Below are positions 7,172 through 15,330 of a stretch of 64,000 nt of DNA, in pieces. Every line of letters starts with the position of its first letter. Within the stretch, counting starts at the first letter, position 1. This stretch comes from Pseudomonas sp. BGI-2 (GTDB taxonomy: Bacteria > Pseudomonadota > Gammaproteobacteria > Pseudomonadales > Pseudomonadaceae): contig NZ_SISB01000003.1 of NCBI RefSeq assembly GCF_004310295.1, forward strand, positions 182,573 through 246,572, in the 5' to 3' direction. A program made the translations under genes and the position numbers. The notes under the pieces were generated by a model. The model was not told the origin of the DNA. It saw nothing but the letters and a program-made list of their open reading frames with translations, and did not search any database.

Positions 7172-9943
7172 TCAGTGAGCCTCATCCCAGTTATTGCCTA
7201 CGCCAACCTCGACCAGAAGCGGCACATCCAGCTTCACGGCGTCGCTCATGTGCGCGCGAATTTCATCGCGGACCTGGTCGACCAGATCTTCACGCACCTC
7301 AAGCACCAATTCATCGTGCACCTGCAGGATGACTTTGGCGTCCAGGCCCGATGAGGTCAGCCAGTTATCCACCGCCACCATGGCTTTCTTGATGATGTCC
7401 GCCGCCGTGCCCTGCATCGGGGCGTTGATCGCCGTGCGCTCGGCACCTTTGCGCAGGGCCGGGTTTTTCGCGTTGATTTCCGGCAGGTACAGGCGACGAC
7501 CGAAGATCGTCTCGACAAAACCTTGCTCGGCCGCCTGGGCGCGGGTGCGTTCCATATATTCCAGAACACCCGGGTAGCGGGCGAAATAACGGTCGATGTA
7601 CGCCTGGGATTGCTTGCGATCAACGCCGATCTGCTTGGCCAGGCCAAACGCGCTCATGCCGTAGATCAAACCGAAGTTGATCGCCTTGGCGCTGCGACGC
7701 TGATCGATGGTGACGTCGGCCAGTTCCACGCCGAACACTTCGGCGGCGGTGGCCCTGTGCACGTCCAGGTCATTGCGGAACGCGTGCAGCAAACCTTCGT
7801 CCTTGGCCAGGTGAGCCATGATCCGCAGTTCGATCTGCGAATAGTCCGCCGCCAGCAGCTTGTAGCCTTTAGGCGCGACGAACGCCTGACGAATCCGACG
7901 CCCTTCAGCCGTGCGGATCGGAATGTTCTGCAAGTTCGGATCACTGGACGACAAACGCCCTGTCGCTGCGACAGCCTGATGATAAGACGTGTGAATCCGC
8001 CCGGTGCGCGGGTTGATCTGCTCCGGCAAGCGATCGGTGTAAGTGCTTTTCAGCTTGCTCATGGAGCGGTACTGCATCAGCACTTTGGGCAGCGGGTAAT
8101 CCTGCTCGGCCAATTCCGCGAGGACGGCTTCGGCGGTGGATGCCTGGCCCTTGGCAGTTTTGCTGAGGATCGGCAGCCCGAGCTTTTCGTACAGGATCAC
8201 GCCCAATTGCTTCGGCGAGCCGAGGTTGAATTCTTCGCCGGCGATGGCGAATGCCTCACGCTCCAGAGCGACCATTTTTTCGCCCAGTTCAACGCTTTGA
8301 ATGCCCAGCAGGTTGGCATCGACCAATGCGCCCTGGCGTTCGATTCGCGCGAGTACCGGCACCAGTGGCATTTCGATTTCGCTCAGGACTTTGCTCAGGC
8401 TCGGGATGGCATTGAGCTTTTCCTGCAAGGTTTGATGCAGGCGCAGCGTTACGTCGGCGTCTTCGGCGGCGTAAGGCCCGGCCAGTTCCAGCGAGATCTG
8501 GTCGAACGTCAGCTGCTTGGCGCCCTTGCCGGCAATGTCCTGGAAGCTGGTAGTGGTGTGGTTCAGGTACTTCAGCGCCAGGCTGTCCATGTCGTGGCGG
8601 GTCGCAGTGGAATCCAGCACGTAGGATTCGAGCATGGTGTCGAAGGCAATGCCTTGCACGGTGATGCCGCAGCTCTGGTCACCACCGATGGCGCAGTTGG
8701 CCAGGATGTTCATGTCGAACTTGGCGTGCTGGCCGACCTTGAGTTTGTTCGGGTCTTCCAGAATCGGTTTCAGCGCGCGCAGCACGGTGTCGCGATCGAG
8801 CTGATCCGGCACGCCCATGTAGGAATGGGTCAGCGGGATGTAGGCCGCTTCGTTGGCCTGTACAGCAAACGACAGGCCGACCAGTTGCGCTTGTTGCGCG
8901 TCAATGCCAGTGGTTTCAGTATCGAAGGCGATCAGCTTGGCGTCGTTGAGCTTCTTCAGCCACAGGTCGAAATCGGCCTGGGTGAGAATCGTGGTGTACT
9001 TGAGTTCAGTCTCGACAGCGGCTTCTTCAGCCACCGGAGCGGTGACTTCCTGGCCGGAACGCTTGGCGTCGCGCTGGTTGTCGTCGAACCAACTCTTGAA
9101 TTCCAGCAGTGTGTAGAGCTCGGCGAGTTTGTCGTGATCTGGCTGACCCATTTGCAAGTCGTCGAGGCCGATATCCAGCGGTACGTCGATCTTGATGGTC
9201 GCCAGTTGATAGGAGAGGAACGCCATCTCCTTGTGCTCTTCGAGCTTGGCCGGCAGTGTCTTGGCGCCGCGAATCGGCAGGGTCGGGACGATGTCGAGCT
9301 GTGCGTACAGCTCGGTCAGGCCGCCGTTCACACCGACCAGCAGGCCCGAAGCGGTCTTCGGACCAATGCCCGGAACGCCCGGAATGTTGTCGGAAGAGTC
9401 GCCCATCAGTGCCAGATAATCGATGATCTGCTCGGGAGCGACGCCGAATTTCTCCTTCACGCCCTCCACGTCCAGCGCGCTACCGGTCATGGTGTTGACC
9501 AAGGTAATGTGGCCATCGACCAGTTGCGCCATGTCCTTGTCGCCGGTGGAGATCACCACCGGGCGGTCAGCCGCCGCGCTGCTGCGGGCCAGTGTGCCGA
9601 TCACGTCATCGGCCTCGACGCCTTCGACGCACAGCAGCGGGAAGCCCAGCGCGATCACGCTCTGGTGCAGTGGCTCGATCTGCACGCGCATGTCATCTGG
9701 CATGCTCGGACGGTTGGCCTTGTATTCGGCGTACATGTCATCGCGAAACGTCCCACCCTTGGCGTCGAACACCACGGCGAACGGACTGTCCGGGTACTGC
9801 TTACGCAGACTCTTGAGCATGTTCAACACGCCTTTGACCGCACCGGTCGGCAGGCCTTTGGACGTGGTCAGTGGTGGGAGGGCGTGAAAGGCGCGGTACA
9901 GGTAAGAAGAACCGTCCACCAGGACGAGGGGGGCTTGGCTCAT
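7172..9943 (-). CDS. polA: DNA polymerase I
   Basis: This 923-residue enzyme performs repair and Okazaki-fragment maturation. It has an N-terminal 5' nuclease domain (LVDGSSYLYRAFH; acidic metal-site cluster VEGVEADDVIG) and a 3'-5' exonuclease domain with intact metal residues (AFDTETTG), so it should proofread. The C-terminal polymerase domain has motif A (DYSQIELR), the O-helix region (KAINFGLIYG) and motif C (VHDELV). The protein starts MSQAPLVLVDG at the ATG at 9943. A TTG four codons upstream overlaps the ribosome site and is less likely. It is convergent with engB through the sRNA locus and divergent from the DUF2782 gene. Confidence 0.97.
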   Translation of the reverse strand: MSQAPLVLVDGSSYLYRAFHALPPLTTSKGLPTGAVKGVLNMLKSLRKQYPDSPFAVVFDAKGGTFRDDMYAEYKANRPSMPDDMRVQIEPLHQSVIALGFPLLCVEGVEADDVIGTLARSSAAADRPVVISTGDKDMAQLVDGHITLVNTMTGSALDVEGVKEKFGVAPEQIIDYLALMGDSSDNIPGVPGIGPKTASGLLVGVNGGLTELYAQLDIVPTLPIRGAKTLPAKLEEHKEMAFLSYQLATIKIDVPLDIGLDDLQMGQPDHDKLAELYTLLEFKSWFDDNQRDAKRSGQEVTAPVAEEAAVETELKYTTILTQADFDLWLKKLNDAKLIAFDTETTGIDAQQAQLVGLSFAVQANEAAYIPLTHSYMGVPDQLDRDTVLRALKPILEDPNKLKVGQHAKFDMNILANCAIGGDQSCGITVQGIAFDTMLESYVLDSTATRHDMDSLALKYLNHTTTSFQDIAGKGAKQLTFDQISLELAGPYAAEDADVTLRLHQTLQEKLNAIPSLSKVLSEIEMPLVPVLARIERQGALVDANLLGIQSVELGEKMVALEREAFAIAGEEFNLGSPKQLGVILYEKLGLPILSKTAKGQASTAEAVLAELAEQDYPLPKVLMQYRSMSKLKSTYTDRLPEQINPRTGRIHTSYHQAVAATGRLSSSDPNLQNIPIRTAEGRRIRQAFVAPKGYKLLAADYSQIELRIMAHLAKDEGLLHAFRNDLDVHRATAAEVFGVELADVTIDQRRSAKAINFGLIYGMSAFGLAKQIGVDRKQSQAYIDRYFARYPGVLEYMERTRAQAAEQGFVETIFGRRLYLPEINAKNPALRKGAERTAINAPMQGTAADIIKKAMVAVDNWLTSSGLDAKVILQVHDELVLEVREDLVDQVRDEIRAHMSDAVKLDVPLLVEVGVGNNWDEAH

Positions 9944-10017
9944 GAGCAGGATCAACCTTTTCGGCGGGTCCGGCGCTAGAATAGCGGGACCGTTGACGAC
10001 AAAGGGACAAGGTTATC

Positions 10018-10308
10018 ATGCGCACACTAAATCGCCTGTTGCTGGCTGGCTTGTTTGCAACCGTTCCCCTGGCTGTCATGGCGGCGGACGATGCGCCGAC
10101 ACCGGAGCCGGAAGTCACGATCCGCACGGAAGGTGACAAGGTCATTCAGGAGTACCGCCAAAACGGTTTCCTGTACGCGATCAAAGTCACGCCGAAGGGT
10201 GCACCGCCCTATTTTCTGGTGCGTGCGGACGGTACCGATGCAAACTTCATCCGCTCGGATCAGCCGGATATGCTGATTCCGTCATGGAAAATTTTTGAGT
10301 GGAAGTAG
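10018..10308 (+). CDS. Small secreted DUF2782 protein
   Basis: This 96-residue protein has a Sec signal peptide (cleavage after VMA, about residue 22). A compact acidic start (DDAPTPEPEVTIR) is followed by a beta-rich domain that ends IPSWKIFEW. It matches DUF2782, a family of small periplasmic proteins conserved between polA and thrB in pseudomonads. No catalytic residues or cysteines are visible and the function is unknown. It lies 58 bp ahead of thrB on the same strand and is probably cotranscribed with it. A polA-facing divergent promoter region of 74 bp precedes it. Confidence 0.85.
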   Translation: MRTLNRLLLAGLFATVPLAVMAADDAPTPEPEVTIRTEGDKVIQEYRQNGFLYAIKVTPKGAPPYFLVRADGTDANFIRSDQPDMLIPSWKIFEWK

Positions 10309-10366
10309 TTTCTTAATTTCAATCGGCGCTGGCTCAAGCAGCGGCGCCCGTACTGGCAGTTTAAAC

Positions 10367-11317
10367 ATGTCTGTGTTCACCCCGCTGGCTCGGCCCGAGC
10401 TGGAAACCTTTCTCGCCCCATACGGGCTCGGCCGCCTGCTTGATTTCCAGGGGATTGCCGCCGGTAGTGAGAACACCAATTTCTTCATCAGCCTGGAGCA
10501 GGGCGAATTTGTCCTGACTCTGGTTGAGCGCGGTCCGGTTCAGGAGATGCCGTTCTTCATCGAACTGCTCGACGTGCTGCACGAAGCCGATCTGCCGGTG
10601 CCGTACGCGTTGCGAACCACCGACGGCGTTGCCTTGCGCGAACTGGCCGGCAAGCCTGCGCTGTTGCAGCCACGTCTGGCCGGCAAGCACATCAAGGTCG
10701 CCAACGCGCAGCATTGCGCTCAAGTCGGCGAGCTGCTGGGCCATCTGCACCTGGCGACCCAGGCCAACATGATCAAGCGCAAAACCGATCGTGGCCTGGA
10801 CTGGATGCTGGAGGAGGGCACGCAGTTGCTGTCCCACCTGAATGCCGAGCAAAGCGATCTGCTGCAACGGGCGCTGGACGAAATCACTCAGCAGAAAACG
10901 AAAATTCTGGCGTTGCCACGGGCCAACATCCACGCCGACCTGTTCCGCGACAACGCGATGTTCGAAGGCACGCACCTGACCGGGCTGATCGACTTCTACA
11001 ACGCGTGTTCGGGGCCGATGCTCTACGACGTGGCGATTGCCTTGAATGACTGGTGTTCAGGCGATGACGGTCTGATCGACGGACCGCGAGCGCGAGCATT
11101 GCTCGGGGCTTATGCGGCGTTGCGGCCGTTCACGGCAGCCGAAGCCGAGCTGTGGCCGACCATGCTGCGCGTGGCGTGTGTGCGGTTTTGGTTGTCACGG
11201 TTGATCGCCGCGGAATCTTTCGCCGGGCAGGACGTGTTGATTCACGATCCGATGGAGTTCCAGCAGCGCTTGGCGCAGCGGCAGAAGGTCAGTACGCCGC
11301 TACCGTTCGCCCTCTAA
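10367..11317 (+). CDS. thrB: Homoserine kinase (aminoglycoside-phosphotransferase-fold ThrB)
   Basis: This 316-residue kinase phosphorylates homoserine for threonine synthesis. It belongs to the APH-like fold rather than the GHMP fold of E. coli ThrB. The kinase catalytic loop is seen as NIHADLFRDNAMF (His-x-Asp...Asn), followed by the metal-binding Asp of LIDFYNA. The N-lobe has the nucleotide-binding stretch IAAGSENTNFFI. The start is the ATG at 10367 (MSVFTPLAR), as in relatives. The same frame is open further left but overlaps the DUF2782 gene. A REP palindrome follows the stop directly and separates it from convergent znuA. Confidence 0.95.
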   Translation: MSVFTPLARPELETFLAPYGLGRLLDFQGIAAGSENTNFFISLEQGEFVLTLVERGPVQEMPFFIELLDVLHEADLPVPYALRTTDGVALRELAGKPALLQPRLAGKHIKVANAQHCAQVGELLGHLHLATQANMIKRKTDRGLDWMLEEGTQLLSHLNAEQSDLLQRALDEITQQKTKILALPRANIHADLFRDNAMFEGTHLTGLIDFYNACSGPMLYDVAIALNDWCSGDDGLIDGPRARALLGAYAALRPFTAAEAELWPTMLRVACVRFWLSRLIAAESFAGQDVLIHDPMEFQQRLAQRQKVSTPLPFAL

Positions 11318-11320
11318 AAG

Positions 11321-11384
11321 CTTCGCGGGCAAGCCTCGCTCCTACAGGTTGGTGTGATCTGTAGGAGCGAGGCTTGCCCGCGAA
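11321..11384. repeat. REP palindrome pair between thrB and znuA
   Basis: The left arm CTTCGCGGGCAAGCCTCGCT plus CCTACAG and its inverse (GTAGGAGCGAGGCTTGCCCG) are separated by 11 bases. This is the commonest REP family in the window and is shared with 15198, 30088, 41048 and 41681. It probably doubles as a transcription barrier between convergent genes. Confidence 0.9.
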
Positions 11385-11405
11385 TGGGGCGCCGCAATTC
11401 TGGAA

Positions 11406-12326
11406 TTACAACGACTCCAGACACCCCGCCAAATCATTCCCCAACTTCTCCAGCACCTGCTCATATCCCTGAGCAGTCGCTGGCGTGTACCCGCCCAGCG
11501 CATCCAGCTCCGCCAACTTCACCGGCAGTCCGGCCACCAGCGTTTCCGCCAGGCGCGGACGCAACGGCGGCTCACTGAACACGCAAGTCTTGCCAACTTC
11601 CTGCAAGCGTGTGCGCATGGCCGCGACATGTTGAGCGCCCGGTTGCACTTCGGCTGCGACGCTGAATACGCCGGTGTGCTTAAGGCCGTAAGAATCTTCG
11701 AAATAATCGAACGCCTCGTGGAACACAAAGTACGGTTTGCCCGCGATACCCGCAAGGCGCGCCTTCAATCGCAGATCCAGAGCATCCAGACGCTCATCGA
11801 ACGCCTTGAGGTTGCTCTGATAACGCGCCGCATTGGCTGGATCGGCTGTACTCAGGTCAGCAGCCATTTTGCTGGCGATTACGCGGGCGTTCACCGGGGA
11901 CAACCACAAATGCGCGTCCAGGCTGCCTGGACGATGATCGTGGTCATGTTCGTCGGCTTCTTCCGCGTGGGAAAGGCTGTCTTCGGCGAAACGGCGCAGT
12001 TTCAGCCCCGGCAAATCCTGCACGGCGACGCTCGGCAGCGTACGACCGTTCAACACGCGAGGCAGGAAACCTTCCAAGTCCGGACCGATCCAGTAAACCA
12101 GATCCACCGATTGCACCTTCCGTACGTCGGAAGGGCGCAAGGCATAGTTATGCGGCGAAGCACCGGGCGGCAGCAGCACTTCCGGAATCGCCACGCCGTC
12201 CTGCACCGCAGCGGCAATCAGCTGTAGCGGTTTGATGCTGGTAAGGACTTTGACGTCAGCCTGGACCGAACCAATCAGCAGAAAACTTGCGACAAATGCG
12301 ACAAAGATAGAAAAAAGTCGGGACAC
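11406..12326 (-). CDS. znuA: Periplasmic zinc-binding protein ZnuA
   Basis: This is a 306-residue cluster A-I substrate-binding protein of the zinc ABC importer. It has a signal peptide (cleavage after VQA). The first zinc ligand is in GASPHNYALRPSD, followed by a His/Asp-rich loop (DEHDHDH) typical of zinc-specific members and a later ligand in VFHEAFDYF. I choose the GTG at 12326, which gives MSRLFSIF. A GTG three codons upstream (12335) is equally in frame and neither has a strong ribosome site. It is divergent from zur-znuC-znuB across a 60-70 bp region with a candidate Zur operator. Confidence 0.94.
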   Translation of the reverse strand: MSRLFSIFVAFVASFLLIGSVQADVKVLTSIKPLQLIAAAVQDGVAIPEVLLPPGASPHNYALRPSDVRKVQSVDLVYWIGPDLEGFLPRVLNGRTLPSVAVQDLPGLKLRRFAEDSLSHAEEADEHDHDHRPGSLDAHLWLSPVNARVIASKMAADLSTADPANAARYQSNLKAFDERLDALDLRLKARLAGIAGKPYFVFHEAFDYFEDSYGLKHTGVFSVAAEVQPGAQHVAAMRTRLQEVGKTCVFSEPPLRPRLAETLVAGLPVKLAELDALGGYTPATAQGYEQVLEKLGNDLAGCLESL

Positions 12327-12353
12327 GATGACCACTCGAAGAGGTGAGAACGG

Positions 12354-12366
12354 GTAACATAATAAC
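12354..12366. promoter_or_regulatory. Candidate Zur operator between znuA and zur
   Basis: GTAACATAATAAC is an AT-rich partly symmetric 13-mer whose reverse complement GTTATTATGTTAC resembles the GTTATnnnATAAC core of gammaproteobacterial Zur boxes. It is the only such element in the short divergent region. Symmetry is imperfect. Confidence 0.45.
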
Positions 12367-12392
12367 GTCTCTCACAAAACTCGTCGCCGCTC

Positions 12393-12875
12393 ATGCCTAA
12401 AACACCGATTGCCAGCCGTCCCCACGATCACTCTCATTGCGTGCATAGCGCTCTGTCGGAGGCCGATGCCTTGTGCGCACGTCAAGGCTTGCGCCTGACC
12501 GCTTTGCGTCGGCGGGTGCTGGAACTGGTGTGGCAAAGCCACAAACCGCTGGGTGCCTACGACATCCTCGCGGTACTCAGCGAGCAGGACGGCCGCCGCG
12601 CCGCGCCACCAACCGTGTACCGCGCGCTGGATTTCCTGCTGGAAAACGGCCTTGTCCACCGCATCTCCTCGTTGAACGCCTTCATTGGCTGCAATTACCC
12701 GGAGCATGCCCATCAGGGTCAGTTCCTGATTTGCCGCGAATGCCACGCCGCCATCGAACTCGAACAGAAATCCATCAGCGATGCCATCGTCAGCAGCGCC
12801 AAGGATGTCGGGTTTGTCGTCGAAGGCCAGACCGTTGAAGTCGTCGGTCTCTGCTCGGGTTGCCAGGGGGCTTGA
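12393..12875 (+). CDS. zur: Zinc uptake regulator Zur (Fur family)
   Basis: This 160-residue Fur-family repressor binds DNA when zinc is plentiful. It has the N-terminal winged helix ([15 protein letters not shown]; recognition helix around [16 protein letters not shown]). The C-terminal metal-binding dimerisation domain carries two structural Cys pairs, CRECH and CSGCQ. The leader [12 protein letters not shown] is His-rich. The stop codon overlaps the znuC start by one base (TGATG), so regulator and transporter are one transcription unit. It is the np20 gene of P. aeruginosa by position and sequence. Confidence 0.94.
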   Translation: MPKTPIASRPHDHSHCVHSALSEADALCARQGLRLTALRRRVLELVWQSHKPLGAYDILAVLSEQDGRRAAPPTVYRALDFLLENGLVHRISSLNAFIGCNYPEHAHQGQFLICRECHAAIELEQKSISDAIVSSAKDVGFVVEGQTVEVVGLCSGCQGA

Positions 12876-13660
12876 TGAGCAACGCGCTGATCCGCCTCGA
12901 GCAGGTTGCCGTCACCTTTGCCGGGCAAAACGTGCTGGATAACATCGAGCTGAGCGTCGAGCCGGGGCAGATCGTCACCCTGATCGGCCCGAATGGTGCG
13001 GGCAAAACCACGCTTGTGCGCGCCGTGCTCGGTCTGTTGAAGCCGGACAGCGGCAGCGTCTGGCGCAAGCCGAAACTGCGGGTCGGTTATATGCCGCAAA
13101 AACTTCACGTCGATCCGACGCTGCCGCTGTCCGTGCTGCGCTTCTTGCGTCTGGTGCCGGGCGTGGACCGGGCCAGGGCCTTGGAAGCACTCAAGGAAGT
13201 CGGCGCCGAGCAGGTGATCGACAGCCCGGTGCAAAGTGTTTCCGGTGGCGAAATGCAGCGGGTGCTGCTGGCTCGGGCCTTGTTGCGTGAGCCGGAATTG
13301 CTGGTGCTCGACGAACCGGTGCAAGGTGTCGACGTGGCCGGTCAGGCCGAGCTCTATAGCCTGATCACACGCCTGCGCGACCGTCACGGCTGCGGCGTGT
13401 TGATGGTCTCCCACGATTTGCACCTGGTCATGAGCACCACCGACCAGGTGGTGTGCCTGAATCGTCATGTCTGCTGCTCCGGGCACCCGGAACAGGTCAG
13501 CGGTGATCCGGCGTTCGTCGAGCTGTTCGGGAAGAACGCACAAAGCCTGGCGATTTATCACCACCACCACGACCACGCCCATGACCTGCATGGCTCGGTA
13601 GTCAGCGCGGCCCCGGCGGCCCACACCCATGTCCATGGAGATAGCTGCAAGCATGGCTGA
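12875..13660 (+). CDS. znuC: Zinc ABC transporter ATP-binding protein ZnuC
   Basis: This 261-residue ABC ATPase has Walker [10 protein letters not shown], signature VSGGEMQR, Walker B LLVLDEP and switch His in MVSHDLH. Its C-terminal tail is strikingly His-rich ([10 protein letters not shown] and [12 protein letters not shown]), which is common in zinc-transport ATPases and may sense or buffer zinc. The start is the ATG at 12875 overlapping the zur stop. The end overlaps znuB by eight bases (ATGGCTGA), so zur, znuC and znuB are translationally coupled. Confidence 0.95.
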   Translation: MSNALIRLEQVAVTFAGQNVLDNIELSVEPGQIVTLIGPNGAGKTTLVRAVLGLLKPDSGSVWRKPKLRVGYMPQKLHVDPTLPLSVLRFLRLVPGVDRARALEALKEVGAEQVIDSPVQSVSGGEMQRVLLARALLREPELLVLDEPVQGVDVAGQAELYSLITRLRDRHGCGVLMVSHDLHLVMSTTDQVVCLNRHVCCSGHPEQVSGDPAFVELFGKNAQSLAIYHHHHDHAHDLHGSVVSAAPAAHTHVHGDSCKHG

Positions 13661-14441
13661 TTTTCTGCTCTACGCCCTGCTTGCAGGTCTGGCTTTGGCA
13701 CTGGTCGCAGGACCGCTGGGTTCGTTTGTGGTCTGGCGGCGCATGGCCTATTTCGGCGACACCTTGTCCCACGCCGCCTTGCTCGGCGTGGCATTGGGCT
13801 TTTTGCTGGATGTCAGCCCGACCGTGGCTGTCACCGTCGGCTGCTTGCTGTTGGCGGTGCTGTTGGTGACGTTGCAACAGCGTCAACCGCTGGCGTCCGA
13901 CACGCTTTTGGGAATTCTCGCACCGAGCACGCTCTCTCTGGGCCTGGTCGTACTAAGCTTCATGCACGAAGTGCGGATCGACCTGATGGCTTATCTGTTT
14001 GGCGACTTGCTGGCGATCAGCCCGACCGATCTGGCCTGGATACTCGGCGGCAGCGCTGCCGTTCTGGCTTTGCTGGTGACATTGTGGCGGCCATTGCTGG
14101 CAATCACGGTGCACGAAGAACTGGCCAGAGTGGAAGGTTTGCCAGTGCCGGCGTTGCGCCTGACCCTGATGTTGCTGATCGCTGTGGTGATCGCTGTGGC
14201 GATGAAAATCGTCGGTGTGTTGCTGATTACTTCGTTGTTGATCATCCCGGCAGCTGCGGCACAACGTCACGCCCGCTCGCCGGAGCAGATGGCACTGGGC
14301 GCGAGCCTGCTGGGCATGCTCGCGGTCTGTGGCGGCTTGGCACTGTCGTGGTTCAAGGACACACCGGCAGGCCCATCGATTGTTGTGACGGCCGCCGCAC
14401 TGTTTCTGCTGAGTTTTGTCCTGCCCCGTCGAGGGGTGTAG
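13653..14441 (+). CDS. znuB: Zinc ABC transporter permease ZnuB
   Basis: This 262-residue inner-membrane permease of the ABC-3 metal-transport family has multiple hydrophobic helices from residue 5 onward. It contains the conserved stretches [18 protein letters not shown] and [17 protein letters not shown]. The start is the ATG at 13653 (MADFLLYAL), which overlaps the end of znuC. Together with ZnuA and ZnuC it imports zinc across the inner membrane under Zur control. The lipoprotein gene 37 bp downstream may be cotranscribed. Confidence 0.95.
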   Translation: MADFLLYALLAGLALALVAGPLGSFVVWRRMAYFGDTLSHAALLGVALGFLLDVSPTVAVTVGCLLLAVLLVTLQQRQPLASDTLLGILAPSTLSLGLVVLSFMHEVRIDLMAYLFGDLLAISPTDLAWILGGSAAVLALLVTLWRPLLAITVHEELARVEGLPVPALRLTLMLLIAVVIAVAMKIVGVLLITSLLIIPAAAAQRHARSPEQMALGASLLGMLAVCGGLALSWFKDTPAGPSIVVTAAALFLLSFVLPRRGV

Positions 14442-14478
14442 ACTTGCTCGTTTTTTGCGCAAATAGAGAGTCGCAGGA

Positions 14479-15195
14479 ATGAAGCTGTTAGCCTCCCGTT
14501 ATCTGCTCCTTGTCGCATTTTCGCTGCTACTGGGCGCTTGCCAAAGCACGCCATCGGCCACCACTGAGGCGACCGATGCACGGGCTGCGGCCATCGCGCA
14601 GCTGGAGCAAAACCTGGCCAGCAGCGAGCTGGCCACCGCCGAAGATCAACTGGCGACCTTGCAGGCCCAGTCGCCCGACGACCCGTCCCTTGTGCAATAT
14701 CAGCGGCAATTGGCCGAAGCCTACCTGCGCCGCAGCCAGATCGTGTTGCAAAAGGGCGATGTGAATGCGGCCGCCACGGCGCTGGCTCGGGCTCGGGCGT
14801 TAATGCCAAAGGCTCCGGCGCTGACCGGTGGGGTCAACAACGCCATCGTTAATGCGCGTAAAGCCGAGCTGGACAGGGCCGAAGCGGCGCTGTTGGCTGC
14901 TGAGGCTAAACCGCAGGCGAAAGTGATTGATCCGACCGCCGAAAGCACCACGATTGCATTGAACCTCACCGATATGACCAAGCTTCGCCGCCAACTGGAT
15001 GCGATCGCCGCCGATGTGGTGAATTACCAGTGCGACGTGAGTATTCAGGCGCCGCGCACCCAGGATTACCCTTGGTTGGCTACGTTGCTGACCAAGCGGG
15101 TGAAGAAGCTGGACTCGGGGTTTGATTTGAACCTGGAAAAACAGATCCTGCGCAACATTCCAGCGCAGATGGTACTAAGTCCTCGCAAGCCCTAA
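14479..15195 (+). CDS. Lipoprotein with TPR-like helical repeats (PA5502-like)
   Basis: This 238-residue protein has a lipoprotein signal with lipobox LLGAC (Cys at about residue 20). An Ala/Leu/Gln-rich helical region (about 35-150) follows that resembles tetratricopeptide helices (QLEQNLASSELATAEDQLAT; DVNAAATALARARALMPKAP). A C-terminal domain ends near VLSPRKP. It is the conserved gene between znuB and the katE/metN block in pseudomonads. There is no catalytic motif. An outer-membrane scaffold role is possible but unproven. A REP pair directly follows the stop. Confidence 0.8.
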   Translation: MKLLASRYLLLVAFSLLLGACQSTPSATTEATDARAAAIAQLEQNLASSELATAEDQLATLQAQSPDDPSLVQYQRQLAEAYLRRSQIVLQKGDVNAAATALARARALMPKAPALTGGVNNAIVNARKAELDRAEAALLAAEAKPQAKVIDPTAESTTIALNLTDMTKLRRQLDAIAADVVNYQCDVSIQAPRTQDYPWLATLLTKRVKKLDSGFDLNLEKQILRNIPAQMVLSPRKP

Positions 15196-15197
15196 AA

Positions 15198-15309
15198 GCT
15201 TCGCGGGCAAGCCTCGCTCCTACAGGGTCGCGTCGTTCATCACACAAGCGAACGACTCGATACTTGTAGGAGCGAGCGGTGCGGCGGTCCGACTTGCCCG
15301 CGAAGGCGT
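15198..15309. repeat. REP pair with one variant arm, between lipoprotein gene and katE
   Basis: The left arm AGCTTCGCGGGCAAGCCTCG continues to CTCCTACAGG. The right arm TGTAGGAGCGAG is interrupted by a GC-rich 16-base replacement (CGGTGCGGCGGTCCGA) before CTTGCCCGCGAAGG. The replacement changes the loop of the second palindrome while its outer arms remain, so this copy is a hybrid or variant REP. Confidence 0.8.
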
Positions 15310-15330
15310 CCTCTCTAAATACTCAAATCC

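Noticed and set aside
7523..9979. An 818-codon open frame on the plus strand antisense to polA
   Set aside because: It is a mirror of the polA codon pattern in GC-rich DNA. It has no family motifs, no ribosome site, and polA itself is complete.
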